This document shows, piece after piece, positions 15,033-24,005 of a DNA stretch of 64,000 nt. The stretch is from Rikenellaceae bacterium (lineage in GTDB: Bacteria; Bacteroidota; Bacteroidia; Bacteroidales; Rikenellaceae). The notes under the pieces were generated by a model. It was given only the letters and a program-made list of their open reading frames with translations. It was not told where the DNA came from and ran no database searches. The stretch spans positions 1 through 64,000 of the forward strand of contig JAFTOX010000003.1 in NCBI GenBank assembly GCA_017463585.1, read 5' to 3'. The position numbers and the translations under genes were made by a program. How positions within the stretch are numbered: the stretch's first letter is position 1; each line of letters begins with the position of its first letter.

Positions 15033-16817
15033 CTATTTCTTCGCTTTCGGTTTTGCGCCCTCGAAAGTCGAACTGATCAGCACCTTGCGCGGAGCAGCCT
15101 CAGCCTCGGGCGTGTAGCGGAAGAACTCACGCACGGTGGTGATCACCTTGCCCACGCGGGTCTGTTCGGGTTGAGGTGTGGTATCCTCGACGTGATGAAC
15201 GTAGATATATTGCGGATCGGGCTGCTCAACACGTACCTCAATAGTATATGATTTGCCATCTTTGACCTTATCAATGGGCACGGTCAGCGTGCGCGACGAT
15301 CCTGCTGCCAACATCATCTTCACCTCGCCCTCAGCTACAGCCGAACGACCAACACGAACGGTATAGCAAGCCACGCCATCAATGGGCGCCAACTCGCTGC
15401 CATTCGAAATCAAAAAGTCGGTATTATCCAACTGACGCACCGTAACGCTCGACTGTGCAAGAGCAGGGGCGGGTGTGGTTGCATAATCCAGTCGGTCGCT
15501 ATTCCACTCGCCGGCAGCCGACGGGTATAGCACAGGGCGCACCTGCTCCAAACGCTTCATCGCCAAATAGCTCTCATACAGACAGTAGCCATTTGCCGAC
15601 TGCTCGGCAATCGAGAATGCCACCACCGAGGGGTGGTTCTTCGAGGCGTGATACATACCCACGGCACGATCGACATAAGCTGCCTCCCACGTCGGGTCGT
15701 TCGACGGGTTGCCGCCTACGCGACGCGATGCGCTATGGCGCGAGGTATTGACATCGGCCTGATTTATAACGTAGAAACCCAAACGGTCGCACAACTCATA
15801 GAGCGCGTCTAACTGCGGACCACCCTTGATTTTCAGTGCGTTGTAGCCCTGCTTGCGGAGCGCGCGCAGCTGCTCGGTAGTAGTTGCAATATCCGAGGTC
15901 ATAGCGAACTCGGTGGCGTGCAACTCGACGGGCACCTCATTGACGCTCATCTTGCCCTCATTGAAACTGAGCGAGCGGAAACCAACGGGCAGCACCAGAT
16001 ATTCGCCAAAACGACCCTCGTATTGAGTCTTGATCACGGCAGTATAGAGGTAAGGTGCTTCGTGGCTCCACGCCATCACGTTCGAGATGTTATCCAGGAA
16101 ACGGACTGTATCTTCACGTTGCATATCGAGTTTGAGATCGCGGTGTCCGTAGCTGACGACCTTACCTGCGGGGTCGAGCAACTCATAGTGGATTCGGTAA
16201 TCTTTAGGGTTGAGCAGATGGCTTTTGAGAATGACGCCCATCGCAAACAGACCATTGTCGTGGTCGGCACGGGTATCGACTACGATGTCGCGCACACGCA
16301 CGCGTGGCTGCGCAACAACATAGACGTAGGGTGCTCCCGAGGGTTGATCGGCGTGCTTGATAGCGTCGGCTGCTGCTTCGCCCAAAACGCGAATAGTAAA
16401 CGAGTTACGTCCCTCTTTGCAATATTTCGTAACATCAAACTCGGCAGGCGTGCGACCATCTTGGCTATATGCCACCTGCTCGCCATTCAGCTCGACGGCA
16501 TACGACGCACCGACACCTTCGACGTGCAGGAACACTTCACGGTCGATCCACGCAAAGGGCATTGCGAAGTGGGTCGAATAGAGTTTCTCATCACCGAGGG
16601 TTGAGGTCTGCCACTCGCCATTCGAGGGCATTGGCTGGAAGTAACGCGAGCGATCCAAACCACCGAGCAGGGCCTCATTGCGCGAGGCGTAGCTGATGAT
16701 GGGGCAGCGTGCAGGCTCTTTGCCTACGGCTGTGATGGTCGGATTTTGCCACTCTTGTGCGGTGACGGTCGAAAAAGCTGCAAGGAGCAGCAACGAAATA
16801 TATCTGCGGATCTTCAT
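15033..16817 (-). CDS. Degenerate GH2 beta-galactosidase-like secreted protein
   Basis: A 594-residue protein with a signal peptide (residues 1-20). It resembles LacZ-type GH2 enzymes through the sugar-binding domain (DRSRYFQPMP, STHFAMPFAW, FLHVEGV, QDGRTPAEFDVT), the Ig-like domain and the first part of the barrel. The acid/base motif SLGNESG is replaced by SIAEQSANG, so Glu becomes Gln. The second half of the barrel with the nucleophile Glu is missing. After RPVLYPSAAG the chain jumps to a domain-4-like Ig fold. It is about 450 residues shorter than LacZ. It is probably not a glycosidase and may be a binding protein. Confidence 0.8.
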   Translation of the reverse strand: MKIRRYISLLLLAAFSTVTAQEWQNPTITAVGKEPARCPIISYASRNEALLGGLDRSRYFQPMPSNGEWQTSTLGDEKLYSTHFAMPFAWIDREVFLHVEGVGASYAVELNGEQVAYSQDGRTPAEFDVTKYCKEGRNSFTIRVLGEAAADAIKHADQPSGAPYVYVVAQPRVRVRDIVVDTRADHDNGLFAMGVILKSHLLNPKDYRIHYELLDPAGKVVSYGHRDLKLDMQREDTVRFLDNISNVMAWSHEAPYLYTAVIKTQYEGRFGEYLVLPVGFRSLSFNEGKMSVNEVPVELHATEFAMTSDIATTTEQLRALRKQGYNALKIKGGPQLDALYELCDRLGFYVINQADVNTSRHSASRRVGGNPSNDPTWEAAYVDRAVGMYHASKNHPSVVAFSIAEQSANGYCLYESYLAMKRLEQVRPVLYPSAAGEWNSDRLDYATTPAPALAQSSVTVRQLDNTDFLISNGSELAPIDGVACYTVRVGRSAVAEGEVKMMLAAGSSRTLTVPIDKVKDGKSYTIEVRVEQPDPQYIYVHHVEDTTPQPEQTRVGKVITTVREFFRYTPEAEAAPRKVLISSTFEGAKPKAKK

Positions 16818-16835
16818 TTTTTCGCACTAATTGAT

Positions 16836-16843
16836 TAACTTTG
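16836..16843 (+). promoter_or_regulatory. Promoter -7 box of the HsdR_N-uvrA unit
   Basis: TAACTTTG, 43 bases before the ATG at 16887. On the opposite strand TACCTTTA (16856-16863), one base off consensus, may serve the GH2-like gene. Confidence 0.45.
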
Positions 16844-16886
16844 CCATTCAGTTGGTAAAGGTACGTAATTTTTTTGAAACAGCGCA

Positions 16887-17339
16887 ATGAACGAGTCGCA
16901 TAAACTCATTTTTCCTCCCTGCTACCCGCGCATTACCGAGCGTGAGGGGCAGACTTTGGTGTGGGACGAACTGCGTGGCAGGTGGCTGGTTCTGACGCCC
17001 GAGGAGTGGGTGCGTCGCCATCTGATAGCCTATCTTGTGCAGGAGTGTGGTGCGCCGTTACACTCTGTCTGTCAGGAGTATGCGGTCAGCGTAAATGGTC
17101 AGCCGCAACGTGCTGATGTGGTGGTTTGCGATGTGCAGGGACAACCTTTGTTGCTGGCCGAATGTAAAGAACCGACGGTCGAACTCGACTCCTCGGTGCG
17201 TAATCAGGCGATGCGCTACAATGCGGTTGTTGGGGCACGTTATGTGATACTGACCAACGGCGTGAAGTTGCAAGGTTGGGAGCGAACGCCCGATGGTTAT
17301 CGCCCACTTAGACGCCTGCCCAACCTGCGTGCCAAGTAA
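16887..17339 (+). CDS. Orphan HsdR N-terminal-like nuclease-fold protein
   Basis: A 150-residue protein matching the HSDR_N_2 domain, the PD-(D/E)XK-type module found at the N-terminus of type I restriction subunits. The active-site signature is the Asp in RADVVVCDVQG followed by LLLAECKEP (ExK). There is no helicase, HsdM or HsdS. Stand-alone versions are common in Bacteroidetes and have no established role. It lies 14 bases upstream of uvrA, and the probable co-transcription hints at DNA repair or nucleic acid metabolism, which is inference. Confidence 0.8.
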   Translation: MNESHKLIFPPCYPRITEREGQTLVWDELRGRWLVLTPEEWVRRHLIAYLVQECGAPLHSVCQEYAVSVNGQPQRADVVVCDVQGQPLLLAECKEPTVELDSSVRNQAMRYNAVVGARYVILTNGVKLQGWERTPDGYRPLRRLPNLRAK

Positions 17340-17353
17340 AAAAACGAACGAAG

Positions 17354-20176
17354 ATGGAAGATGATAAGATTCGGGTGCTCGGTGCCCGCGTACATAATTT
17401 GAAGAATGTCGATGTCGAGATTCCGCGCAATCAGCTGGTTGTAGTTACGGGATTATCGGGATCGGGCAAGTCGTCGTTGGCCTTCGATACGATCTATGCC
17501 GAGGGGCAGCGTCGCTATATGGAAACCCTTTCGACCTATGCCCGCCAATTCATCGGCAATATGGAACGTCCTGATGTCGATAAGATTACGGGTCTGAGTC
17601 CCGTTGTGGCGATCGAGCAAAAGACCACCAACAAGAACCCTCGTTCGACGGTGGGTACGGTTACCGAGATCAACGATTTCTTGCGTCTGTTGTATGCTCG
17701 TGCCTCGCGTGCCTATTCGCCCGTAACGGGCGAGCAGATGGTGCATTACACCGACGAACGCATTGTCGAATTGATCGAGGAGGGCTTTGCAGGGCGCAAA
17801 ATTGCGTTGTTGGCTCCCGTTGTCCGCGGACGTAAGGGACACTACCGCGAGCTGTTCGAACAATTCCAGAAGAAGGGTTATCTGTATGCTCGAATCGATG
17901 GCGAGATTACCGATATCTCGGCAGGTATGAAGCTCGACCGCTACAAGATTCACCATATCGATCTGGTTGTCGATCGACTGATTGTGGGCGAATCGTCGCA
18001 CGATCGTTTGGTTACGAGCCTCAAAGAGACAATGCGTCAGGGTAAGGGTACGATGGCTGTATATGATTATGATACAGACGCTTCGCGTTTTTATAGCCGC
18101 CATTTGATGTGTCCTTCGACGGGCTTGGCATTCAACGATCCCGCACCGCATACCTTCTCGTTTAACTCGCCGCAGGGAGCTTGCCCGCATTGTAATGGTC
18201 TGGGTGATGAGGCGGTTTTCGATCTCGAACGCATTGTGCCCAATCCCAATCGATCGATCCGCGAGGGCGGTATCGAGCCGTTGGGCAAGGCGCGCGCAAA
18301 TACACTCTTTGCGACGCTCGAAGCGTTGGGACGTCGTTACGATTTCACGTTGGACGATCCGATCGCGGCGCTCTCGGAGGAGGCGATGAATGTGGTGCTG
18401 TATGGCGATCCGCAACCTATGGCGGTCGATTGTGGTACGTCGTTGGGTCACCAGATGATTGCGTGGGAGGGCGTTGCCGAGTATATCAACCGCTTGGACG
18501 ATGACGATTCGCGTCGTGGAAATAAGTGGCGCGAGCAGTTCTTGGTGCGACAGAAGTGTAGCGTTTGTGGTGGCTCGCGTCTGCGCAGTGAGTCGTTGCA
18601 CTTCCGCGTGGGAGGCAAGAATATCGCCGAGGTGAGCGATCTGAGCATAGCGGAATTTGCCGAGTGGGCCGAGCAGGTCGAAGATGAACTGACTGATAAA
18701 GAGCGCACTATCGCTCACGAAATATTGAAGGAGATGCGCTCGCGTGCGGGCTTCCTGGTCGATGTCGGATTGGGCTATCTGTCGCTGTCGCGTGCGTCGC
18801 GTTCGCTGTCGGGCGGTGAGAGCCAACGTATTCGATTGGCAACGCAGGTGGGCTCGCAGCTGGTAAATGTGCTCTACATTTTGGACGAGCCGAGTATCGG
18901 TCTGCACCAACGCGATAATCGTCGTTTGATCCGCTCGCTCAAAGAGTTACGCGATGCGGGCAACTCGGTGATCGTGGTCGAGCACGACGAGGAGATGATT
19001 CGCTCGGCGGACTATGTGGTCGATGTCGGTCCGCGTGCCGGAATGAAGGGCGGTCATATCGTTGCAGCCGGAACGCCTGCCGAGGTGGAGCAGAGCGACT
19101 CGCTGACGGCCGACTATCTGACGGGTCGCCGTTCGATTCCGATGCCCGAACGTTTGCGCGAGGGCAATGGCGAGGTGATCACACTGCGAGGTGCAACGGG
19201 TAACAATTTGAAGAATGTAACGGTTAGCTTCCCGCTCGGCAAGTTTATCTGCGTTACGGGTGTGAGTGGTAGCGGTAAGTCGTCGATTGTGAATGAGACC
19301 CTGCGCCCGATTCTTAGTCGTGAGCTGTATCGTTCGCTCGATCAGCCACTTCCGTATGAGTCGATCGAGGGCGTGAAAAATATCGATAAGCTCGTTGTGG
19401 TCGACCAGTCGCCTATTGGTCGTTCGCCACGAAGCAATCCCGCGACCTATTCGGGAGTGTTTGCCGATATCCGCAAATTGTTCGAGGCGACACCCGACGC
19501 TCAGGTGCGTGGATTCAAGGCGGGTCGATTCTCGTTCAATGTGCGAGGAGGGCGTTGCGAGGAGTGCCGCGGTGCAGGTGTGCAGACGATCGAGATGAAT
19601 TTCCTGCCCGATGTCTATGTGTCGTGTAAGGTTTGCGGTGGTCGTCGCTACAACCGCGAAACCCTCGAAGTCAAGTATAAAGGCAAGAGTATCAACGATG
19701 TGCTCAATATGACAATCAACCGTGCGGTCGAGTTTTTCGAGTCGATACCGTCGATTGCCACAAAGTTGCGCGCGATTCAAGAGGTTGGTCTGGGTTATTT
19801 GACTCTCGGTCAGCCTTGTACGACTTTGTCGGGCGGTGAGAGCCAACGAATCAAACTCTCGGCCGAGTTGGCAAAGCGCGATACGGGACGCACGCTTTAC
19901 ATCCTCGACGAGCCGACGACAGGCCTCCATTTCGAGGACGTGAAGCAGCTGTTGGAGGTGATTTCGAAGTTGGTCGATCGAGGCAATACGGCGATTGTGA
20001 TCGAGCATAATCTGGACGTAATCAAGGTCGCCGACCATTTGATTGATATAGGTCCCGAGGGTGGTGCGGCAGGTGGTCGTGTGGTGGCTGAGGGCTCGCC
20101 GCGCGAGGTGGCGAAGGTCGAGGAGAGCTACACGGGACAATTCCTGCGCGAGATATTTGAAAAGATTGATAACTAA
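17354..20176 (+). CDS. uvrA: Excinuclease ABC subunit A
   Basis: Full-length UvrA (940 residues), the damage-recognition ATPase of nucleotide excision repair. It has two ABC modules: the first Walker A GLSGSGKSS at residues 33-41, and a second VSGSGKSS in the C-terminal half. Two LSGGESQRI signatures, two Walker B regions (LYILDEPSIGLH and LYILDEPTTGLH) and the zinc-binding Cys pairs (CSVCGGSRL; CEEC and CKVCGGRRY) are all present. It follows the HsdR_N gene, and a deacetylase gene follows 19 bases later. No uvrB or uvrC is in the window. Confidence 0.98.
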   Translation: MEDDKIRVLGARVHNLKNVDVEIPRNQLVVVTGLSGSGKSSLAFDTIYAEGQRRYMETLSTYARQFIGNMERPDVDKITGLSPVVAIEQKTTNKNPRSTVGTVTEINDFLRLLYARASRAYSPVTGEQMVHYTDERIVELIEEGFAGRKIALLAPVVRGRKGHYRELFEQFQKKGYLYARIDGEITDISAGMKLDRYKIHHIDLVVDRLIVGESSHDRLVTSLKETMRQGKGTMAVYDYDTDASRFYSRHLMCPSTGLAFNDPAPHTFSFNSPQGACPHCNGLGDEAVFDLERIVPNPNRSIREGGIEPLGKARANTLFATLEALGRRYDFTLDDPIAALSEEAMNVVLYGDPQPMAVDCGTSLGHQMIAWEGVAEYINRLDDDDSRRGNKWREQFLVRQKCSVCGGSRLRSESLHFRVGGKNIAEVSDLSIAEFAEWAEQVEDELTDKERTIAHEILKEMRSRAGFLVDVGLGYLSLSRASRSLSGGESQRIRLATQVGSQLVNVLYILDEPSIGLHQRDNRRLIRSLKELRDAGNSVIVVEHDEEMIRSADYVVDVGPRAGMKGGHIVAAGTPAEVEQSDSLTADYLTGRRSIPMPERLREGNGEVITLRGATGNNLKNVTVSFPLGKFICVTGVSGSGKSSIVNETLRPILSRELYRSLDQPLPYESIEGVKNIDKLVVVDQSPIGRSPRSNPATYSGVFADIRKLFEATPDAQVRGFKAGRFSFNVRGGRCEECRGAGVQTIEMNFLPDVYVSCKVCGGRRYNRETLEVKYKGKSINDVLNMTINRAVEFFESIPSIATKLRAIQEVGLGYLTLGQPCTTLSGGESQRIKLSAELAKRDTGRTLYILDEPTTGLHFEDVKQLLEVISKLVDRGNTAIVIEHNLDVIKVADHLIDIGPEGGAAGGRVVAEGSPREVAKVEESYTGQFLREIFEKIDN

Positions 20177-20195
20177 CCACATAACACGTATAACT

Positions 20196-21032
20196 ATGAA
20201 GAAAATTTTAACCTCAATCGCAGTTGTATTGGCGATGATTTCGATGGTCGCTTGCAATTGCAAAACCAAGAGCGCGGCTCCCACGTTCGTAACTGATGAG
20301 TATGGCGTTGTCGAGCGCATCAACCCCGATGAGAAATGCGTCTATCTGGTCTTTACGGCCCATTACAGCGAGTCGGATTCGGGCTATTTCGAGAATTTCG
20401 ACGGTATTGTGCCTGTTCTTAACACGTTGAAAGAGAAAGATGTAAAGGGTTCATTCTTCCCTACGGGCGTATGTTTCACGGTCGATCGCTATCAGGAGCC
20501 GATCCAGCGCATTATCGACGAGGGACACTACCTCTCGGCACACTCGTTTGCGCACCTGCTGTTTGTCGATGAGAGCGATCCTACCCGCTCGCTTGTTACG
20601 GCCGACTCGATCCGCCGCGACTTTGCACGTATGGAGCAGGAGTTGGAGCGTTTTGGCTTGACTAAGGAGCAGTATTGCTGGCTGATTCCTCCCTACGAAA
20701 CCTACAATCAGGAGGCTGTCGATGTGATGACCGAGTTGGGCTATCGTTTGGTCAATCCTACGGGAGGTTTGCTGACGGGTATGGATTGGACAAGCCCCGA
20801 CACCAAGATCTACCACTCGACCGAGATGATTCTCGACGATTTGTGGCAGTTCGAGAGCGAGAATACGTTTAACGGAGTTGTACTGCTGATTCACGCAATG
20901 AACTATCCCGACCGCACCGACGAGGATCGTCCCTACAACCATCTGGGCGAGATTATCGATCGTCTGCGCGAGAAGGGCTACACGTTCAAGACAATGTTCG
21001 ATGTGATCGAGGCTGAGAAGGCTGCCAAATAA
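20196..21032 (+). CDS. CE4-like polysaccharide deacetylase lipoprotein
   Basis: A 278-residue protein with a lipoprotein signal (Cys20 in MVAC). The NodB-type barrel is recognisable by VKGSFFPTGVCF, the metal motif HSFAH (HSxxH) and late LLIHAMN. Motif 1, normally TFDD, reads FTAH, so the usual catalytic Asp pair is absent. This variant recurs in the paralogue at 60246, which has FTGD. It may remove acetyl groups from an N-acetylated glycan, but activity is uncertain. It starts 19 bases after uvrA and ends at a strong terminator. Confidence 0.85.
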   Translation: MKKILTSIAVVLAMISMVACNCKTKSAAPTFVTDEYGVVERINPDEKCVYLVFTAHYSESDSGYFENFDGIVPVLNTLKEKDVKGSFFPTGVCFTVDRYQEPIQRIIDEGHYLSAHSFAHLLFVDESDPTRSLVTADSIRRDFARMEQELERFGLTKEQYCWLIPPYETYNQEAVDVMTELGYRLVNPTGGLLTGMDWTSPDTKIYHSTEMILDDLWQFESENTFNGVVLLIHAMNYPDRTDEDRPYNHLGEIIDRLREKGYTFKTMFDVIEAEKAAK

Positions 21033-21053
21033 TCATCCCTCTCAAAAAAACAG

Positions 21054-21084
21054 ACGCGCCGTAGGGACAATTCCGACGGCGCGT
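21054..21084. terminator. Bidirectional terminator
   Basis: ACGCGCCGT (21054-21062) pairs with ACGGCGCGT (21076-21084), T-rich on the right and A-rich on the left. It separates the convergent deacetylase and HAD genes. Confidence 0.8.
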
Positions 21085-21089
21085 TTTCT

Positions 21090-21752
21090 TTATTCGCAGA
21101 TCAGCAGTTCTCGTAATTCGTTGAGATCATTGACGATGTAAGCAGCACCTGCCGCTTCGTGCTCTTCGCGCGAGCCGTAGCCATAGAGCACTCCGACGGT
21201 GCGAATGCCGTGCTCGCCTGCTCCTTCGACATCGTGGCGGCGGTCGCCAATCATCAGTGCACGTGCGGGATCGAGGTGCTCTTCTTGCACCGCCTCAGCC
21301 ACAACCGACGACTTGGTAATGCGTGTGCCGTCGAGCGAACTGCCGTGAATGGCGTCGAAATAGCGAGCAATGTCGAAGTGCTCGGCGATGATTCGGGCGT
21401 AATGTGTTGGCTTCGAGGTCGCCATCGAAATCTTGTAACCCGCCTTGCGGCAGTCGCTGAGCAACTCGGGAATTCCCTCGAATAACTCATTCTCGTACAG
21501 ACCTTTGACTGCAAAATATTCGCGATACTTCGCCACGGCAGCCACTGCGTCCTCCATCGTGAAGCCGTAGCGCTCGGTGAGCGACTCGACCAGAGGAGGT
21601 CCGATGAAAGGTGCCAACACTCGGCGATCCTCGACCTCGATTCCGAAGGCGTTGAGTGCATATTCGACCGAGCGAGTAATACCTTCGAAGGGGTCGGTCA
21701 GCGTGCCGTCCAGATCGAACAACAACCAATCATAATCCAATTTTCTGTGCAT
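21090..21752 (-). CDS. HAD-family phosphatase (phosphoglycolate phosphatase-like)
   Basis: A 220-residue HAD subfamily IA enzyme. The motifs are FDLDGTLTDP (nucleophile Asp), MATSKP, the Lys region and MIGDRRHDVEGA. The cap domain is helical, as in Gph and PpaX. It hydrolyses a small phosphate ester, with phosphoglycolate the likely but unproven substrate. It is the last gene of the operon prmC-recX-M23-HAD, 7 bases after the peptidase gene. Confidence 0.88.
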   Translation of the reverse strand: MHRKLDYDWLLFDLDGTLTDPFEGITRSVEYALNAFGIEVEDRRVLAPFIGPPLVESLTERYGFTMEDAVAAVAKYREYFAVKGLYENELFEGIPELLSDCRKAGYKISMATSKPTHYARIIAEHFDIARYFDAIHGSSLDGTRITKSSVVAEAVQEEHLDPARALMIGDRRHDVEGAGEHGIRTVGVLYGYGSREEHEAAGAAYIVNDLNELRELLICE

Positions 21753-21759
21753 AGCTCGT

Positions 21760-23505
21760 CTATCTGTAATATTCTGCCTCCCAAACGGTTGTATTGCCTA
21801 CGCCGTCCGTTACCGTCAGACGCATTGTATGCGTGCGATTGCGACCGAAACGCTCGTCATCGAACGTATGTACAATGGGGCTGCCCGACGATTTACGATC
21901 CCACGCAGCCCATTTGCCGTCGATTGTGAGCACAACCGAATTGACGCCCGAGAAGTTGTCGCGCAGACGGAACGAGATGCTCTTCGTACTGCTCATATCG
22001 GCTCCCGAAGCAAATGGAGCGACGACGGTCGGAGCCTCCAAGTCGGCAGCCAAGCAGTAGCGTCCGAACGAACGAGTCGAAACGCTCGCCTCGCCATCGC
22101 GATAGCGACCTCCTGCCTGCCAGAGTCCGCCATTGCTACCCACGCCCGCGATGGTGGTGTAGCGACGCAGATTTTCGGGCACGAATCCGCGGATCGTAAT
22201 GCGTGCTGCCTTTTGCAACGGAATGCTTGCGTCGCCCACCTCGTAGATGTCCGAAAGTACGACGAGTGTCGAATCGTTGCGCTCAACCATCTCGCTGTTC
22301 AGTCGGCTGTTGATCTTTTGGGTGTAGAAAATCGGCTCATAGAGTGCGCCGGCGGGAATACGAATCGAGAGTCCGTCAGCCGAGTGTGTGAATGTCGAGC
22401 GATTGCTGGCAACCAATGCCGTCGAATCGACCTTTGCACGGAACGACGCCTCGTCGCCACGACCTTCGATCAAGAAGGTCAGACGCGAGATATTTTGACA
22501 CTCGTCCTCGCACTCGATCTCGATCGTACGCTGCTGACCTCGCGTGGTTGTGATTATGCCTCGATTGCGCATCTGCTTGTAGGGGAAGATGTTACCGTCG
22601 AGTTGAGCCAGACGAAAGACCTCGTTGCGCGAGTTGCGCTTGATGGGGTAGTAGCTCACAGCGTTGCAGTAGCGCGACAGATCGAACGTGAAACCGTCCA
22701 TACGATATTCATAGAAAACCTCGCCATCGATCTTTGCCGTAACGCGATACAGACCGAACGTATTCGACACATTGTTGCGACGATCCGAGGCTTCGAGCAC
22801 GAAGTATCCTTTCGCTCCGACACCCATCGGCTCGGTCGAAGCGGCGGTATAGACCGAAGGTTCTACACGCTTGACTCCCAACGTTCTACGCGGAGCATTG
22901 ACCGCCACACCACGCACCGTATCGACCTCGATATAATGCACTCGCATAATCAGCGGTGCGATGTCATCTACGGCAGGAATCATCTCCTTGACAATGACGT
23001 TCTGGGTCTCTTGTGTTGCTGTTTTGCGCACCTCGAAATGGACGTGCGGACCGCCCGACGAACCCGAATTGCCTGCCTTGCCAATCTGCTCGCTACGTTT
23101 CACTCGAAACTGACCGGCAGCGGGGTAGAAGTCGCCCAAGTTGCGACGCAGACGGTAACGCTCGGCTTGAATGAAACGCTCGATCGGCTCGGCAAAGCGC
23201 TGCATATGGGCATAGACCGAGGTGTTGCCGTCTGTGTGCTGAATGTAGAGCACGCGCCCGTAGCCACCCGGTTGTACGCCAATGCGCACCACCTCGCCAT
23301 CGGCAATGGCAAAGAGTGGGTGACCCTCGACGCCCTCGGTTTTCAGATCGACACCCGAGTGAAAGTGGTTGGGACGCATTTCGGCAAAGCCTGCCGAATA
23401 GAGCGGTTCGAGATTGAGCGGATAGCTATAGCGTGTCGAGTCGGTTTGAGCCGCAACGGTCGCTACTGCAAACAATGTGATTAGTAGTATTGTTAATCGT
23501 TTCAT
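21760..23505 (-). CDS. Secreted M23-family metallopeptidase
   Basis: A 581-residue exported protein (signal peptide 1-20). The LytM/M23 domain is near the N-terminus: HFHSGVDLKTEG with zinc ligands His49 and Asp53, and GGPHVHFEVR with the HxH pair. About 400 residues of beta-sandwich-like domains follow. The active-site residues are intact, so it probably cleaves peptidoglycan cross-bridges in the periplasm. Start 23505 is preferred to one two codons upstream. It overlaps the recX end by 4 bases if the longer start is used. Confidence 0.9.
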   Translation of the reverse strand: MKRLTILLITLFAVATVAAQTDSTRYSYPLNLEPLYSAGFAEMRPNHFHSGVDLKTEGVEGHPLFAIADGEVVRIGVQPGGYGRVLYIQHTDGNTSVYAHMQRFAEPIERFIQAERYRLRRNLGDFYPAAGQFRVKRSEQIGKAGNSGSSGGPHVHFEVRKTATQETQNVIVKEMIPAVDDIAPLIMRVHYIEVDTVRGVAVNAPRRTLGVKRVEPSVYTAASTEPMGVGAKGYFVLEASDRRNNVSNTFGLYRVTAKIDGEVFYEYRMDGFTFDLSRYCNAVSYYPIKRNSRNEVFRLAQLDGNIFPYKQMRNRGIITTTRGQQRTIEIECEDECQNISRLTFLIEGRGDEASFRAKVDSTALVASNRSTFTHSADGLSIRIPAGALYEPIFYTQKINSRLNSEMVERNDSTLVVLSDIYEVGDASIPLQKAARITIRGFVPENLRRYTTIAGVGSNGGLWQAGGRYRDGEASVSTRSFGRYCLAADLEAPTVVAPFASGADMSSTKSISFRLRDNFSGVNSVVLTIDGKWAAWDRKSSGSPIVHTFDDERFGRNRTHTMRLTVTDGVGNTTVWEAEYYR

Positions 23506-23507
23506 AT

Positions 23508-24005
23508 TCAATCGTTTTCTTCTTTTATCATATCTTCAACGCGGTCTGCAACAGCCGAGTAATCGTAGCCGAGCGACAACCCGTAACGCATCAACTTTGC
23601 ACGTCGCTCGTATGCCGTTCCTCCGCGCAGTGAGCCGAGCTTGCGACGCAACATCGTGTCGAGTCGGTCCACCATTTTCGCACGGTCGCACTCGCTCAGA
23701 GCCTCGTCGATAATCTCGCGCGCAACGCCCTTAGCAGCCAGCGCCGTGCGGATCTTGTAGGGCCCCCAACCGCTCAGCGCAATCTTATCGCGCACGAATG
23801 CCGCTGCGTAACGACTGTCGTCGATAAACCGCTCACGCAGAAGTCGTTGCAGCACGCCCTCGCGCTCCGTTTCGGGCACTCCCCACGTACGCATTAATCG
23901 TCGAGCGTCGCCCGATGATTTCTCGGCGCGGGCGCACAAACGTGCCAATGCGGCGTAGGCCTCGTCGGCCGTGCGTGTACGGCGTTTGGTTATCTCTTCC
24001 GACAT
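23508..24005 (-). CDS. recX: Regulatory protein RecX
   Basis: A 165-residue all-helical RecX-family protein that modulates RecA filaments. The conserved segments RRLMRTWGVPE, LLRERFIDDSRYAAAFVRDK and GWGPYKIRTALAAKGV are present. Its start overlaps the end of prmC by 16 bases, indicating translational coupling. recA is not in the window. Confidence 0.9.
   Translation of the reverse strand: MSEEITKRRTRTADEAYAALARLCARAEKSSGDARRLMRTWGVPETEREGVLQRLLRERFIDDSRYAAAFVRDKIALSGWGPYKIRTALAAKGVAREIIDEALSECDRAKMVDRLDTMLRRKLGSLRGGTAYERRAKLMRYGLSLGYDYSAVADRVEDMIKEEND

Noticed and set aside
17453..20323. Two long open frames on the strand opposite uvrA
   Set aside because: They follow the codon bias of uvrA in the complementary frame and encode low-complexity, Arg/His/Leu-rich chains without any family motif.
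21829..23484. Open frame of about 550 codons opposite the M23 peptidase gene
   Set aside because: Same reason: it is a mirror of a well-supported gene, with no recognisable domain or own start signal.
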